Program-made: the position numbers and the translations under genes | Shown: piece by piece, positions 19,306 through 29,755 of the stretch | Position numbering within the stretch: the stretch's first letter is position 1 | Layout of the letters: every line of letters begins with the position of its first letter | Source of the DNA: Brevundimonas guildfordensis | GTDB lineage: Bacteria > Pseudomonadota > Alphaproteobacteria > Caulobacterales > Caulobacteraceae | DNA: 64,000 nt | Reading direction: 5' to 3' | Assembly: GCF_014836405.1 (NCBI RefSeq) | Contig: NZ_JACSQU010000001.1 | Coordinates: 1,054,001 to 1,118,000 of the forward strand | Notes under the pieces: model-generated | The model's input: only the letters and a program-made list of their open reading frames with translations | What the model was told of the DNA's origin: nothing | The model's database searches: none

Positions 19306-19662
19306 TTAGAAGTTCAGGCCGGCTTCGCGCGCGGCTTCCGCCAACGCCTTGACCCGGCCGTGATAGATGTAGCCGCCACGGTCGAAGACGACGTCGGTGA
19401 CGCCCTTCTCGATGGCGCGCTCGGCGATCAGCTTGCCGATCATGGCAGCGGCTGCGACGTCCGAACCCTTGGACCCCTTGCCGCCTTCCAGCGACGAGGC
19501 GGCAGCCACCGTGACGCCCTGGGCGTCGTCGATGATCTGGGCCGAGATGTTCTTGTCCGAACGGTGAACCGACAGACGCAGGCGACCGTTGGCGACAGCC
19601 TTCAGGCGACGGCGAGTGCGCTCGGCGCGGCGCTTGGCTTGTTGTTGAAGAGAGAGAGCCAT
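19306..19662 (-). CDS. rplR: 50S ribosomal protein L18
   Basis: Binds 5S rRNA together with L5 in the central protuberance. The 118-residue product has the [19 protein letters not shown] strand pair and the C-terminal [25 protein letters not shown], the L18 hallmark. Between rplF and rpsE in the spc operon. Confidence 0.97.
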   Translation of the reverse strand: MALSLQQQAKRRAERTRRRLKAVANGRLRLSVHRSDKNISAQIIDDAQGVTVAAASSLEGGKGSKGSDVAAAAMIGKLIAERAIEKGVTDVVFDRGGYIYHGRVKALAEAAREAGLNF

Positions 19663-19665
19663 GAC

Positions 19666-20199
19666 TTACTTCTTCTTGCCTTCCTTGCGCCGGACGAATT
19701 CGCCCTGATAGCGCACGCCCTTGCCCTTATACGGCTCCGGCGGACGCATCTTGCGGATGACGGCGGCGATTTCACCAACGACTTGCTTGTCGGCGCCCGA
19801 GATCTTGATCTCGGTCTGCTTCGGCACAGCGAAGGTGACGCCTTCCGGCGGAGCGATGTCGACGTCGTGCGAGAAGCCGAGCTGCAGCGAGAGATCCTTG
19901 CCCTTCAGGGCGGCGCGGTAACCGACGCCGACCAGTTCCAGGGTCTTCTCGAAACCGTCGGTCACGCCGGTCACCATGTTGGCGACCAGGGTACGCGACA
20001 GGCCCCACATGGCCTTGGCGCGCTGCGTGTCCGAACGCGGGGTCAGCGACAGTTCGTCGCCTTCCTGCTTGACTTCGATCTCTTCGGCGACGGTCCAGGA
20101 GCGTTCGCCCTTGGGACCCTTCACGGTGATGTCCTGGCCGTTGAGCGTGACAGTCACGCCCTTCGGCACAGCGATGGTTTTCTTGCCGATACGAGACAT
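19666..20199 (-). CDS. rplF: 50S ribosomal protein L6
   Basis: Large-subunit protein near the factor-binding centre. It has 177 residues, with two tandem homologous domains (about 1-82 and 83-177) and the C-terminal signature [18 protein letters not shown]. Directly abuts rpsH (one base between). Confidence 0.98.
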   Translation of the reverse strand: MSRIGKKTIAVPKGVTVTLNGQDITVKGPKGERSWTVAEEIEVKQEGDELSLTPRSDTQRAKAMWGLSRTLVANMVTGVTDGFEKTLELVGVGYRAALKGKDLSLQLGFSHDVDIAPPEGVTFAVPKQTEIKISGADKQVVGEIAAVIRKMRPPEPYKGKGVRYQGEFVRRKEGKKK

Positions 20200-20200
20200 A

Positions 20201-20599
20201 TCAGTAGACCCTGCACAGGACTTCGCCGCCGACGTTAGCGTCGCGGGCGGCGGCGTCGGACATGACGCCCTTCGAAGTCGAAAGGATCGAGATGCCGAGG
20301 CCGTTCTTGATCGGCTTCAGATCGCCGATGGCCGAATAGACGCGACGGCCGGGCTTCGACACGCGGGCGATCTCGGCGATCACCGGCTGGCCGTCGAAGT
20401 ACTTCAGCTCAATCTCGAACTGCGGGAACTCGCCGGGGTTTTGAACCAGCGAATAGCCGCGGATGTAGCCCTCGTCCTGCAGCACGTCCAGGACGCGCTG
20501 GCGCAGGCGGGAAGCCGGGGTGAGCACCGACGAACGCTTGCGGGTGGCCGCGTTCTTGATGCGAGCGATCATGTCGCTCAGGGGATCGTTGATCATCAT
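20201..20599 (-). CDS. rpsH: 30S ribosomal protein S8
   Basis: Central-domain 16S rRNA-binding protein; in E. coli it also represses the spc operon at the rplE start. The 132-residue sequence begins [17 protein letters not shown] and contains the [19 protein letters not shown] segment expected in S8. Two in-frame ATGs three bases apart; the first has the better spacing to GGGGAG. Confidence 0.97.
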   Translation of the reverse strand: MMINDPLSDMIARIKNAATRKRSSVLTPASRLRQRVLDVLQDEGYIRGYSLVQNPGEFPQFEIELKYFDGQPVIAEIARVSKPGRRVYSAIGDLKPIKNGLGISILSTSKGVMSDAAARDANVGGEVLCRVY

Positions 20600-20614
20600 G
20601 TCTGTTCGCTCCCC

Positions 20615-20920
20615 TTACCAGCTCGACTTCGTCAGGCCGGGGATCTGACCCAGGTTGCCCAGCTCACGCAGGGCGACACGGCTCATCTTGAGCTTACGGT
20701 AATAAGCCCGCGGACGACCCGTCACTTCGCAACGGTTGCGAATGCGGCTCGGGGCCGAGTTGCGCGGCAGAGCCGCCAGCTTCAGGCGCGCATCGAAACG
20801 CTCCTCCAGCGGCAGGCTCTCGTCGTTGGCGATAGCCTTCAGGGCGTCCCGCTTCGCGGCATACTTCGCAACCAGGGCCTTGACGGCTTCGTTGCGGTTT
20901 ACGGCGCTTTTCTTAGCCAT
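20615..20920 (-). CDS. rpsN: 30S ribosomal protein S14 (zinc-independent form)
   Basis: Small-subunit head protein. At 101 residues with [18 protein letters not shown] but no CxxC pairs, this is the long, zinc-independent form, so this locus should not respond to zinc limitation. Between rplE and rpsH. Confidence 0.96.
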   Translation of the reverse strand: MAKKSAVNRNEAVKALVAKYAAKRDALKAIANDESLPLEERFDARLKLAALPRNSAPSRIRNRCEVTGRPRAYYRKLKMSRVALRELGNLGQIPGLTKSSW

Positions 20921-20939
20921 TGTTCTCTTCCCTTCCCGC

Positions 20940-21497
20940 TCAGTTCACGAACGGGAACTTGAACTCGGTGAGGAGAGCCTTGGCTTCCTCATCGGTCTTG
21001 GCCGTGGTGCAGACGATGATGTCCATGCCCCACATCTGATCGATCTGGTCGTAGTTGATCTCCGGGAACACGATGTGCTCCTTCAGACCCGTGGCGTAGT
21101 TGCCGCGACCGTCGAACGAGGTGCCTTTCAGGCCACGGAAGTCCTTCACGCGCGGAAGGGCGATCGTGATGAACCGGTCCAGGAACTCGTACATCTGGGC
21201 GCCACGCAGGGTGACCTTGCCGCCGATGATCATGCCTTCGCGCAGCTTGAAGCCGGCGATGGAGTTACGAGCCTTGGTCGGCACGGCCTTCTGACCGGCG
21301 ATGGCCGTCAGGTCCTTGAGGGCCGCAGTGGCCTTCTTGGAGTCAGCGACGGCTTCACCGATGCCCATGTTCAGGACGATCTTGTCCAGCTTGGGGATCT
21401 GCATCTCGTTCGTGTAGCCGAACTTTTCCTTCAGGGCGCCGCGAATGCGGTCCTGATATTCGGTCTTGAGACGCGGCATGTACTTGGTGTCGGCCAT
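20940..21497 (-). CDS. rplE: 50S ribosomal protein L5
   Basis: 5S rRNA-binding protein of the central protuberance that touches the P-site tRNA. It has 185 residues with the patterns [15 protein letters not shown] and [17 protein letters not shown]. Its ATG overlaps the rplX stop by one base, implying translational coupling. In E. coli this start is the S8 repressor target; I did not find an obvious copy of that site. Confidence 0.97.
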   Translation of the reverse strand: MADTKYMPRLKTEYQDRIRGALKEKFGYTNEMQIPKLDKIVLNMGIGEAVADSKKATAALKDLTAIAGQKAVPTKARNSIAGFKLREGMIIGGKVTLRGAQMYEFLDRFITIALPRVKDFRGLKGTSFDGRGNYATGLKEHIVFPEINYDQIDQMWGMDIIVCTTAKTDEEAKALLTEFKFPFVN

Positions 21498-21805
21498 CAG
21501 ATGACGTCTCCCGTCGACTTGGCGAAGCGGACCTTCTTGTCCCCCTCGACCTTGAAGCCCACGCGGGTCGCCTTGCCGTTGCCGTCGACGATGGCGACGT
21601 TCGACAGGTGAAGCGAGGCTTCCTTGTGCTTGATGCCGCCTTGCGGGTCAGCCTGGGTCGGGCGCGTGTGGCGCTGGACCATGTTGACGCCTTGCACGAC
21701 GACGCGGTTCTCGGTCGGCAGGACCTGCAGCACCTGGCCGGTGCGGCCCTTGTCCTTGCCGGTCAGGACGACGACGTTGTCGCCCTTTTTGATCTTGGCG
21801 GCCAT
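21497..21805 (-). CDS. rplX: 50S ribosomal protein L24
   Basis: Assembly-initiating large-subunit protein at the tunnel exit. 102 residues with an N-terminal KOW motif ([25 protein letters not shown]). One base after rplN. Confidence 0.97.
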   Translation of the reverse strand: MAAKIKKGDNVVVLTGKDKGRTGQVLQVLPTENRVVVQGVNMVQRHTRPTQADPQGGIKHKEASLHLSNVAIVDGNGKATRVGFKVEGDKKVRFAKSTGDVI

Positions 21806-21806
21806 G

Positions 21807-22175
21807 TTACAGGACCTCCGGAGCCAGCGAGATGATCTTCATGTGGTTCTTGGCGCGCAGCTCGCGCGGAACCGGGCCGAAGATACGGGTGCCGACAGGC
21901 TCGTTTTGCTTGTTGACGATGACGGCGGCCGACTTGTCGAAACGGATGACAGAGCCGTCCTTGCGCTGGATGTCCTTGGCGGTGCGCACGACGATGGCGC
22001 GAACAACGTCGCCCTTCTTCACGCGGCCGCGCGGAATCGCTTCCTTCACCGAGGCGACGATGGTGTCGCCGATCGAGGCGTAGCGGCGCTTGGAGCCGCC
22101 CAACACCTTGATGCACATGACCCGGCGAGCGCCCGAGTTATCGGCGACCTCCAGGTTAGTTTGCATCTGGATCAT
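21807..22175 (-). CDS. rplN: 50S ribosomal protein L14
   Basis: Large-subunit protein at the intersubunit bridge. 122 residues beginning [27 protein letters not shown], the near-universal L14 N-terminus. It conventionally opens the spc operon, but here only 18 bases separate it from rpsQ, so S10 and spc are probably transcribed together. Confidence 0.98.
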   Translation of the reverse strand: MIQMQTNLEVADNSGARRVMCIKVLGGSKRRYASIGDTIVASVKEAIPRGRVKKGDVVRAIVVRTAKDIQRKDGSVIRFDKSAAVIVNKQNEPVGTRIFGPVPRELRAKNHMKIISLAPEVL

Positions 22176-22193
22176 GGGATCCGATCCTTCTTC

Positions 22194-22436
22194 TTACGAA
22201 GCCGAAGACGGGGAAATGATTTCCCAGCGCTTCAACTTGGACTTGGGGGCGCATTCGATAATGCGCGCGATATCGCCGACTTTGAGAGCGTTCGCCTCAT
22301 CGTGAGCGTGGTAGTTCTTGGACTTACGAACCGTCTTGCGAAGCAGCGGGTGCAGCAGGGTGCGCTCGACCTTCACGACGACGGTCTTGTCGCCCTTGTC
22401 GGAGACGACCACGCCTTCAAGAATGCGTTTGGGCAT
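22194..22436 (-). CDS. rpsQ: 30S ribosomal protein S17
   Basis: 16S rRNA-binding assembly protein. I use ATG 22436 ([25 protein letters not shown]), preceded by AAGGAA; a start eight codons upstream is non-standard. It has 80 residues with the C-terminal [24 protein letters not shown] typical of S17. Last gene of the S10 block. Confidence 0.96.
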   Translation of the reverse strand: MPKRILEGVVVSDKGDKTVVVKVERTLLHPLLRKTVRKSKNYHAHDEANALKVGDIARIIECAPKSKLKRWEIISPSSAS

Positions 22437-22446
22437 CGGTGTTTCC

Positions 22447-22644
22447 TTACGAGGCCGCACGCTTCTCGCGCAGAAGCGTCGAGATGCGAGCGATGTCCTT
22501 GCGCACTTCCGAGACCCGGTGGGTCTTTTCCATCTGGCCGGTAGCGGCCTGGAAGCGCAGGTTGAACTGTTCCTTCTTGAGCTTCAGCAGCTCGTCGGAC
22601 AGTTGGTCGACGGTTTGCGACCGGAGATCGGCGATCTTGGTCAT
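22447..22644 (-). CDS. rpmC: 50S ribosomal protein L29
   Basis: Small helical protein at the tunnel exit, part of the docking site for trigger factor and SRP. 65 residues, a two-helix pattern with [16 protein letters not shown]. The ATG overlaps the end of rplP by one base. Confidence 0.96.
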   Translation of the reverse strand: MTKIADLRSQTVDQLSDELLKLKKEQFNLRFQAATGQMEKTHRVSEVRKDIARISTLLREKRAAS

Positions 22645-23081
22645 TAGGCGGCTTGCTCCGTAACGATGCCGGCGTCCAGGCGGGTGACCACCTTGGTGCG
22701 GATCGGCAGCTTGGCGGCGCCGAGGCGCAGCGCTTCACGAGCCACGTCGTCCGGCACGCCGTCGATTTCGAACATGATGCGGCCCGGGGCCACGCGAGCG
22801 GCCCAATGGTCCACCGCGCCCTTGCCCTTACCCATCCGCACTTCGGCCGGCTTGCCGGAAACCGGCACGTCGGGGAAGATACGGATCCAGACGCGGCCCT
22901 GACGCTTCATCTGACGGGTGATCGCGCGGCGAGCCGCTTCGATCTGACGCGCCGTGATGCGCTCCGGCTCAACGGCCTTCAGACCGTAGGAGCCGAAGTT
23001 CAGCGAGAAACCACCCTTGGACGAGCCGTGGATGCGGCCTTTGAAGGCCTTGCGGTACTTGGTCTTTTTCGGTTGCAACAT
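22644..23081 (-). CDS. rplP: 50S ribosomal protein L16
   Basis: Large-subunit protein near the A-site tRNA elbow and peptidyl transferase centre. 145 residues; contains [22 protein letters not shown] and [14 protein letters not shown]. Six bases after rpsC. Confidence 0.97.
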   Translation of the reverse strand: MLQPKKTKYRKAFKGRIHGSSKGGFSLNFGSYGLKAVEPERITARQIEAARRAITRQMKRQGRVWIRIFPDVPVSGKPAEVRMGKGKGAVDHWAARVAPGRIMFEIDGVPDDVAREALRLGAAKLPIRTKVVTRLDAGIVTEQAA

Positions 23082-23087
23082 GGCCTA

Positions 23088-23831
23088 TCAGCCCTCACGA
23101 CCACGGCGAGGACCGCGATCACCGCGGGGGCCGCCACGGCCTTCGTTGGACGACGGACCCGAGGCTTCCTGGGCCCAGCGCTTGTCCTGAGCCATCGGGT
23201 CGTGCTCGAGCACTTCACCCTTAAACACCCAGACCTTCACGCCAATGATGCCGTAGGTCGTCTTGGCTTCATAGAAGCCATAGTCGATGTCGGCGCGCAG
23301 GGTGTGCAGCGGCACGCGGCCTTCGCGGTACCACTCCATACGAGCGATTTCGGCGCCGCCCAGACGGCCCGAGACGTTGATGCGGACGCCCTTGGCGCCC
23401 AGGCGCATGGCCGACTGCATCGAACGCTTCATGGCGCGGCGGAACGCGATACGGCGTTCCAGCTGCTGAGCGATGTTCTCGGCGATCAGCTGAGCGTCGG
23501 TTTCCGGCTTGCGGACCTCGACGATGTTCAGGTGAACTTCGCCTTCGGTGCGAGCGGCGATGTCCTTGCGCAGCTTCTCGATGTCAGCGCCCTTCTTGCC
23601 GATCACGACACCCGGACGGGCGGCGTAGATCGTCACGCGGCACTTCTTGTGCGGACGCTCGATGATGATGCGCGACACGCCGGCGGCCGACAGGCGTTCC
23701 TTCAGCCACGTGCGCAGCTTCAGGTCCTGGTGGAGCAGTTTGGCGTAGTCGGCGCCGCCGGCGAACCAGCGGCTGTCCCACGTGCGGTTCACGCCGAGGC
23801 GCAGACCGATCGGATTGATTTTCTGACCCAT
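23088..23831 (-). CDS. rpsC: 30S ribosomal protein S3
   Basis: Small-subunit protein at the mRNA entry pore. It has 247 residues with a KH domain (about 40-108, containing [13 protein letters not shown]) and the C-terminal S3 domain. A Gly/Arg-rich tail (about 220-247) extends it. Its ATG overlaps the rplV stop. Confidence 0.97.
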   Translation of the reverse strand: MGQKINPIGLRLGVNRTWDSRWFAGGADYAKLLHQDLKLRTWLKERLSAAGVSRIIIERPHKKCRVTIYAARPGVVIGKKGADIEKLRKDIAARTEGEVHLNIVEVRKPETDAQLIAENIAQQLERRIAFRRAMKRSMQSAMRLGAKGVRINVSGRLGGAEIARMEWYREGRVPLHTLRADIDYGFYEAKTTYGIIGVKVWVFKGEVLEHDPMAQDKRWAQEASGPSSNEGRGGPRGDRGPRRGREG

Positions 23832-24211
23832 CAGGCGGCCTCACCTGCTTCGCGAACCACGATGGTGATTTCGCTGAACGGTTTCAGGATGCGCGACGAG
23901 CGGCCGCGAGCACGGCTCGCGAAACGCTTCATCACCAGGTTCTTGCCCACGAAGGCCTCGGCGACGACCAGGTTGTCGATGTCGAGGTTGTGGTTGTTCT
24001 CGGCGTTCGAGACGGCCGAGTACAGCACCTTGCGGACGTCGCCGGCGATGCGCTTGCGGCTGAATTCCAGCTCGTTGAGAGCCTTCTGTACCGGCAGGCC
24101 GCGGATCGATTGGGCCACCAGGTTCAGCTTCTGCGGGCTGATGCGGACGTTGACCAGCTTGGCGCGGGCCTCGGTCGTCGCAACGCGACGGGGGTTCTTG
24201 GTCTGGGCCAT
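23831..24211 (-). CDS. rplV: 50S ribosomal protein L22
   Basis: Lines the peptide exit tunnel; its long hairpin loop takes part in macrolide sensitivity and arrest peptides. 126 residues; the hairpin region [17 protein letters not shown] looks intact without a loop deletion. Three bases after rpsS. Confidence 0.97.
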   Translation of the reverse strand: MAQTKNPRRVATTEARAKLVNVRISPQKLNLVAQSIRGLPVQKALNELEFSRKRIAGDVRKVLYSAVSNAENNHNLDIDNLVVAEAFVGKNLVMKRFASRARGRSSRILKPFSEITIVVREAGEAA

Positions 24212-24214
24212 GGA

Positions 24215-24493
24215 TTACTTCCTCTTGGCCTTCTTGTCCGCCGCGTGGCCCGGGAAGTTCCGGGTCGGGGCGAACTCGCCGAACTTCATGCCGACCATTT
24301 CTTCGGAGACCGACACCGGCACATGCTTCTGGCCGTTGTGGACGCCGAACGTCAGACCGACGAACTGCGGCAGGATGGTGGAGCGGCGCGACCAGGTCTT
24401 GATCACGTCCTTGCGGCCCGACGATTGAGCGGCGTCGGCCTTCTTGAGCAGATACCCGTCGACAAACGGGCCTTTCCAGGAGGAGCGGGCCAT
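24215..24493 (-). CDS. rpsS: 30S ribosomal protein S19
   Basis: Small-subunit head protein that forms bridges to the 50S. 92 residues; begins [16 protein letters not shown] and includes [24 protein letters not shown], both diagnostic for S19. Two bases after rplB. Confidence 0.97.
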   Translation of the reverse strand: MARSSWKGPFVDGYLLKKADAAQSSGRKDVIKTWSRRSTILPQFVGLTFGVHNGQKHVPVSVSEEMVGMKFGEFAPTRNFPGHAADKKAKRK

Positions 24494-24495
24494 TC

Positions 24496-25332
24496 TTAGC
24501 GAGCCTTCTTCACGTGGCGAGTACGGATGATGAACTTATCCGTAGCCTTGTTCTTGCGGGTGCGGGTGCCCTTGGTGTCCTTGCCCCACGGCGTAACCGG
24601 GGTACGACCACCAGAGGTCCGGCCTTCACCACCACCATGCGGGTGGTCGATCGGGTTCATGGCAACGCCGCGGACGTGCGGACGCCAGCCCATGTGACGC
24701 TTGCGACCAGCCTTGCCCAGGTTCTGGTTCATGTGCTCGGGGTTCGACACGGCGCCGACCACGGCCAGGCACGAGTCCAGAACCATGCGCAGCTCGCCCG
24801 AGCCCAGACGGATCTGGGCGTAGCCCTGATCGCGACCGACCAGTTGAGCGTAGGCGCCGGCCGAACGGGCCAGCTGAGCGCCCTTGCCCGGCTTCATCTC
24901 CACGTTGTGGATGATGGTGCCGACCGGCATCGAACGCAGGGGCATGGCGTTGCCCGGCTTCACGTCGACCTTTTCACCCGCGACGATGGTGTCGCCGGCG
25001 TGCAGGCGCTGCGGAGCGATGATGTAGGCCTTCTCGCCGTCGGCGTAGTTCACCAGAGCGATGAACGCCGTACGGTTCGGGTCGTACTCCAGACGCTCGA
25101 CCGTGCCGACCACGTCGAACTTGCGACGCTTGAAGTCGATCTTGCGGTACAGCTTCTTGGCGCCGCCGCCGCGGAAGCGGACAGCGATGCGACCGCCCTG
25201 ACCACGGCCGCCCGACTTGGTCAGGCCCTCGGTCAGCGACTTCTCCGGGCGGCCCTTGTGCAGCTCGGAGCGGTCGACCAGCACCAGGGCGCGGCGGCCC
25301 GGCGACGTCGGATTGTAATGCTTCAGAGCCAT
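24496..25332 (-). CDS. rplB: 50S ribosomal protein L2
   Basis: Core large-subunit protein required for peptidyl transfer and subunit joining. Start at ATG 25332 gives [14 protein letters not shown]; the upstream start would add 13 unrelated residues. 278 residues. The conserved C-terminal loop [17 protein letters not shown] contains the histidine implicated in peptidyl transferase activity. Confidence 0.98.
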   Translation of the reverse strand: MALKHYNPTSPGRRALVLVDRSELHKGRPEKSLTEGLTKSGGRGQGGRIAVRFRGGGAKKLYRKIDFKRRKFDVVGTVERLEYDPNRTAFIALVNYADGEKAYIIAPQRLHAGDTIVAGEKVDVKPGNAMPLRSMPVGTIIHNVEMKPGKGAQLARSAGAYAQLVGRDQGYAQIRLGSGELRMVLDSCLAVVGAVSNPEHMNQNLGKAGRKRHMGWRPHVRGVAMNPIDHPHGGGEGRTSGGRTPVTPWGKDTKGTRTRKNKATDKFIIRTRHVKKAR

Positions 25333-25336
25333 GGTC

Positions 25337-25642
25337 TTAGAGCCCCGTCGTGACGTCGATCGACTGACCATCGGCCAGCGTCACGATCGCTTTCTTGATG
25401 TCCACGCGGCGACCGAGGATGCCCCGGAAGCGCTTGGTCTTGCCCTTTTGAACCAGGGTGTTGACCTTGAGGACGTTGACTTTGAACAGGCTTTCGACCG
25501 CAGCGGCGATCTCATCCTTGGTCGCCGTGCCGGCGACGCGGAAGACGACCTTGTTCTGCTCCGACAGGATCGTGGCCTTCTCGGTGATCACCGGAGCCAG
25601 GATGGTGTCGTAGTGCTTGGCGGTGGGTTGAGCGGCGGCCAT
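25337..25642 (-). CDS. rplW: 50S ribosomal protein L23
   Basis: Tunnel-exit protein that docks trigger factor and SRP. 101 residues; [16 protein letters not shown] at the N-terminus and [15 protein letters not shown] in the extended loop are family hallmarks. Its ATG overlaps the rplD stop (TAATG). Confidence 0.96.
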   Translation of the reverse strand: MAAAQPTAKHYDTILAPVITEKATILSEQNKVVFRVAGTATKDEIAAAVESLFKVNVLKVNTLVQKGKTKRFRGILGRRVDIKKAIVTLADGQSIDVTTGL

Positions 25643-26280
25643 TATGCGGCTTCCTTCTCAGCGAAGCGGGCCTCGATCGCCTCAACGGCGGCCTTGGTCA
25701 GCACCAGTTTGTCCGCCCGCAGGATGTCATAGACGTTCAGGCCGGCGTTCGGCAGCACGTCGATGTGCGGGATGTTGCGCGCGGCCAGGCCGAAGTTGGC
25801 GTCGACTTCCGGACCCGCGATGATCAGAGCCTTGGTCCAGCCCAGCTTGCCGAAGGTTTCGCGCAGGGCGGCCGTCTTGGCTTCCTTGACCGAAACGCTG
25901 TCGACGACGACCAGATCGCCAGCCTTGACCTTGGAGGACAGGGCGTGACGCAGGGCCAGAGCGCGGACCTTCTTGGGCAGCGAGAAGCCGTGGTCGCGAA
26001 CGACCGGGCCGAACGCCGGCGAACCGCCGACGAACTGGGGCGCACGACGCGAGCCGTGACGGGCGCCGCCCGTGCCCTTCTGCTTGTACATCTTCTTGCC
26101 CGTACGAGAGTTCTCGTTGCGGGTTTGAACCTTGTGGGTGCCAGCGCGGCGCTTGGCCAGCTGCCAGTTGACGTAACGGGCCAGCAGGTCGCCGCGGATG
26201 TCGGAGATGCCGAAGACGGCGTCCGACAGCTCAACGTCGCCAGCAGCCTTGCCGTCGAGTTTGATGACCGAGAGTTTCAT
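25642..26280 (-). CDS. rplD: 50S ribosomal protein L4
   Basis: Large-subunit protein with an extended loop reaching the exit tunnel. In E. coli it represses the S10 operon at transcription and translation. 212 residues; the loop motif [21 protein letters not shown] is well conserved. Whether it regulates the structured leader upstream of rpsJ here is untested. Confidence 0.97.
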   Translation of the reverse strand: MKLSVIKLDGKAAGDVELSDAVFGISDIRGDLLARYVNWQLAKRRAGTHKVQTRNENSRTGKKMYKQKGTGGARHGSRRAPQFVGGSPAFGPVVRDHGFSLPKKVRALALRHALSSKVKAGDLVVVDSVSVKEAKTAALRETFGKLGWTKALIIAGPEVDANFGLAARNIPHIDVLPNAGLNVYDILRADKLVLTKAAVEAIEARFAEKEAA

Positions 26281-27026
26281 TACGCTTCACCGCCTTCGGT
26301 CGCTTCCACGGCCGGAGCTTCTTCAGCCGGCGTCGAAGCGGGTTGAGCAGCGGCCGACTTCACGGCGCCCGGGAACGGGGCGTCCGACGGGCGGGCCTTC
26401 TTGATGGCGTCGCTGATCTTGACGTAGGCGCCATCGTGACCCGGGACAGCGCCCTTGATCAGGATCAGGCCACGCTCGGCGTCGACGCGGACGACGGTCA
26501 GGTTCTGGGTGGTGACGACTTCCTGGCCCAGGTGACCGGCCATCTTCTTACCCTTGAAGACGCGACCCGGATCCTGACGCTGGCCGGTCGAACCGTGCGA
26601 GCGGTGCGAAATCGACACGCCGTGCGAAGCACGCAGACCGCCGAAGTTCCAGCGCTTCATGGCGCCCGCAAAGCCCTTACCAATGGTATGGCCCTGGATG
26701 TCGACCTTCTGACCCGCGAGGAAGTGGTCGGCCGACAGTTCGGCGCCCACGTCCAGCAGGGCGTCTTCGCCCACGCGGAACTCGGTCACATAGGCCTTCG
26801 GCTCAACCTCGGCCTTCGCGAAAACTTCGCGTTGAGCCTTGGCCGTGTTCTTGGCCTTCTTAACGCCAGCGCCCAGCTGAAGGGCGACGTAACCGTCGCG
26901 CTCCTTGGTACGTTGGCCGACGACTTGGCAGCCGTCGAGCTGGAGTACAGTGACCGGAACGTGTGCGCCGTCATCGGCGAACACGCGGGTCATCCCCAGC
27001 TTCTTGGCGATCACGCCCGTGCGCAT
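26280..27026 (-). CDS. rplC: 50S ribosomal protein L3
   Basis: Early assembly protein reaching the peptidyl transferase centre. 248 residues, with [12 protein letters not shown] and [20 protein letters not shown]; the glutamine in the second segment is the residue methylated by PrmB in other bacteria. A C-terminal Ala/Pro/Glu-rich tail (about residues 218-248) is an extension beyond the E. coli protein. Confidence 0.97.
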   Translation of the reverse strand: MRTGVIAKKLGMTRVFADDGAHVPVTVLQLDGCQVVGQRTKERDGYVALQLGAGVKKAKNTAKAQREVFAKAEVEPKAYVTEFRVGEDALLDVGAELSADHFLAGQKVDIQGHTIGKGFAGAMKRWNFGGLRASHGVSISHRSHGSTGQRQDPGRVFKGKKMAGHLGQEVVTTQNLTVVRVDAERGLILIKGAVPGHDGAYVKISDAIKKARPSDAPFPGAVKSAAAQPASTPAEEAPAVEATEGGEA

Positions 27027-27049
27027 GTCGGATCCCGCCTCTTTCTTTC

Positions 27050-27355
<306 letters not shown>

Positions 27356-27939
27356 ATCGGTTGTTATTCCCATGCGGCCGGAGCCGCGTCCCTGTGAACC
27401 ATTTCAAAGACCGAAGCCCCGAGACGAAAACTCGTCCCCAGGAAACGCAAATCCGCAAAAACGAGCGGCCCACGCAGTCCCCCGCGAAGGCCGTAAGTTC
27501 CCAAGAAGCTGCAAAGAACAGTAACTTAGGTCGTTCCTGCGGACCGCGTCTGCACCCGAAAGTGCACAGCCGGTCCAACAAGAGGGGCGCTTATGCCCTC
27601 CGATTCCGTTTCCGTCAAGCGTGGAAATCCCCGCCCCGTCAGCGTTTGCGACTCGCAGGGCCCGCACGCCCCTGCGACGGGGTTCAGCGACATAACACAG
27701 GCCTTTCGTTAGGAACTGAGGCTGGATAACGGCCAGATGAACGCGCCGATAAGGCGCCGCCGCATTGCCTACTGCATGCTGACGCAGTTCTGCCGCAATG
27801 CGTCGCTTTTGGGCAACATTGCCCCTGATGTGACGACGCCATGACATGTTTGTTACGGCAAAGCGCGAAAGTGCGACCTATGTCTTGCGCATCGCCGGGC
27901 GGCTCAGCTTGCTCGGCGGCAGTACATAAGGACAAAAAA
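27356..27939. other. Divergent region between the S10 operon and a porin-like gene
   Basis: 584 bases without a supported gene. The minus-strand side holds a candidate promoter and a structured leader: outer arms GGACC/GGTCC (27541-27545, 27572-27576) enclose TGCAC/GTGCA. The plus-strand side leads to the barrel gene; only its AAGGA ribosome site is clear. The open frames here are shadows with no start context. Confidence 0.5.
27591..27618 (-). promoter_or_regulatory. Candidate S10 operon promoter
   Basis: Minus-strand -35 TTGACG (27613-27618) and -10 GCATAA (27591-27596), 16 bases apart. This would start transcription near 27584, giving a leader of about 230 bases before rpsJ. Fits a housekeeping sigma promoter only moderately at the -10. 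Confidence 0.35.
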
Positions 27940-28698
27940 ATGAAAACCGTCTTTCTCGCTTCGGTCGCCGCCGCGACCCTGATCGCCGCTCCCGCTTTCG
28001 CTCAAGACGCCATCGGCTCGGTCGGCGTCGCTTACAACTACGCCGACGTTGAAGGCGTGGACGTGAACCGCGGCGTCATCGACGGCACCGTCGCCTCGTC
28101 GGTGTTCGGCGACTGGACCGTCACCTTCAACGCTGAAGGCGCCTACACGGACATCGACGGCGCGGGCGACGAAACGACCCTGGCCGGCGCCGTCCACCTG
28201 TCGAAGAAGATCGAAGACATGCGCTTCGGCGGCTTCTACGGCGCTTCGGAACTGGGCGCGACCACGCTGAACACCTTCGGCCTGGAAGCCCAGAAGTACC
28301 TGGACCGCGCCACCCTGACCGGCGTCGTCTCGTACGGCTCGGCTGCTGACGCCGACATCTGGACCGTGGCCGGCGACGCCGCCTTCTACGCCACGCCGCA
28401 ACTGCGCCTGAGCGGCGGCGCCGCCTACACCAACGTCGACGCCGACAACATCTTCGTCGGCGCTGGCGACGTGGACGCCTGGTCGGCTGGCGTGGCGGCT
28501 GAGTATCAGTTCGCTGACTCGCCGTACTCGGTCTTCGGCGGCTACGACTACGTCGAGTCCTCGGACCTGAACATGGACGCCAACGTCTTCACCATCGGCA
28601 TGCGCTACAGCTTCGGCGGCGGTCTGCAAGCTCGCGACCAAGCCGGCGCCAACCTGGGCCGCACGCACAACGGCGTCTCCGCCCTGTTCGGCCGCTAA
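27940..28698 (+). CDS. Outer-membrane beta-barrel protein, porin-like
   Basis: Probable outer-membrane channel or structural barrel; exact role unknown. The 252-residue protein has a signal peptide (residues 1-21, cut after AFAQ), then alternating hydrophobic/polar strands separated by short acidic turns (for example VGVAYNYADVEGVDV and GFYGASELG). It ends close to NGVSALFGR rather than in a classic terminal phenylalanine. The mature protein is strongly acidic. ATG 27940 sits after AAGGA and begins the signal peptide. Codon use is strongly biased (GGC, GCC, GAC, TCG), suggesting high expression. Monocistronic with a strong terminator. Confidence 0.75.
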   Translation: MKTVFLASVAAATLIAAPAFAQDAIGSVGVAYNYADVEGVDVNRGVIDGTVASSVFGDWTVTFNAEGAYTDIDGAGDETTLAGAVHLSKKIEDMRFGGFYGASELGATTLNTFGLEAQKYLDRATLTGVVSYGSAADADIWTVAGDAAFYATPQLRLSGGAAYTNVDADNIFVGAGDVDAWSAGVAAEYQFADSPYSVFGGYDYVESSDLNMDANVFTIGMRYSFGGGLQARDQAGANLGRTHNGVSALFGR

Positions 28699-28736
28699 GC
28701 AGTCTGTGCGGCCTGCAAGGGCCGCTCGGAAACAGG

Positions 28737-28770
28737 AAACCCCGGCGGATCGCTCCGCCGGGGTTTTTTG
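28737..28770 (+). terminator. Terminator of the porin-like gene
   Basis: Perfect 9-bp GC stem (28740-28748 and 28755-28763) followed by six Ts. The loop is ATCGCT, the same hexamer (or its complement) found in several other terminators of this window. Confidence 0.92.
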
Positions 28771-28858
28771 TTTGCCGCCGTCCGCGCAACGGCAGGCGTG
28801 AAAAAGGCCCGGAGGGTTCCACGCTTCCGGGCCCTTTCTTCAGAGGCTTCGTGCGGCG

Positions 28859-29755
28859 TCAGCGGCCGATACGAAGATCCCCCGATCCGACGATCGAGCG
28901 CGACACCCGACCGGTAGCTTCAGCCACCCGCACATCGCCCGACCCGGCGATCGACGCCGACACGTCGCCAGCCTCTCCTTCAAAGCGCACGTCGCCGGAC
29001 CCGCCGATCGAGACCCTCAGCACCGGTGCGTGGCCGCCGCGGACGCGCACGCCGCCAGAGCCGCCGATCGCGATGGCCGTCTCGCCATCCACTCGGGCGA
29101 CATCTACGCTGCCCGAGCCGCCGACGCTGGCGTCCAGCGTCCCAGTGGCGCCTGCGAACACCGAACCAGAGCCGCCGACTGCAGCTTCCAGATTGCGCGA
29201 CGTGCCTGCGCGGATGCTGCCCGAACCGCCGACCGACAGCTCCACATCTCCATCCACGTTGGCCACCGTCCAAGAACCGCAGCCGCCAGAACCGAGGTCT
29301 ACCGAGCGAGCGCCGCGGCCGACGGCGCCGAACACGGCCCCACCCCCATTGACGTCAACGTCTCTGGGGGTCCGCAGCACGATCAGCGGCGCATCTTCCA
29401 TGCGGATCCGCCCCTTGCCCCGAACCTCGACCGTTGCGCCTTCGCCCGGTTGGCGCGCATCAGCCGGTCCGCTGTTGCATGAGCCTATCGGTCCGCCGTT
29501 GAAGCTCATGCCCCGCCCGCGGCCCAGGCCGCCGTCTATGCGCACCTGGCCCCCTCGGCGCTCGAGGCGCAGTTCCGGCAGGTCCGCCGAGCCTTGCGTG
29601 ATCTCGACACCCACATCTGCGCGGTCTTCAGGAATCACGATCACGCGCGCCACCGCATTGCGGATGGTCACTTCAGCGGCGAATGCGGGCGCCGCAAGCA
29701 CGGCGGATACAGCCAGCGCGGATCCCAAGGCGGCGGCGATAGCGGCGGGTTTCAT
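28859..29755 (-). CDS. Exported repeat protein, GIN/DUF2807-like
   Basis: Exported protein of unknown role resembling the head GIN domain of auto-transporter-adhesin-like proteins. The 298-residue product has a signal peptide (about residues 1-25, after AFAA). The C-terminal half consists of seven units of roughly 20 residues built on S(V/I)GGSGS/D(V/I), for example DASVGGSGSVDVARVDGE, consistent with a repeating beta-structure such as a beta-helix. Two cysteines (GSCNS, GGCGS) may pair. ATG 29755 follows GGGAGA and begins the signal peptide. The repeats also create a long but spurious open frame on the other strand. Confidence 0.7.
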   Translation of the reverse strand: MKPAAIAAALGSALAVSAVLAAPAFAAEVTIRNAVARVIVIPEDRADVGVEITQGSADLPELRLERRGGQVRIDGGLGRGRGMSFNGGPIGSCNSGPADARQPGEGATVEVRGKGRIRMEDAPLIVLRTPRDVDVNGGGAVFGAVGRGARSVDLGSGGCGSWTVANVDGDVELSVGGSGSIRAGTSRNLEAAVGGSGSVFAGATGTLDASVGGSGSVDVARVDGETAIAIGGSGGVRVRGGHAPVLRVSIGGSGDVRFEGEAGDVSASIAGSGDVRVAEATGRVSRSIVGSGDLRIGR

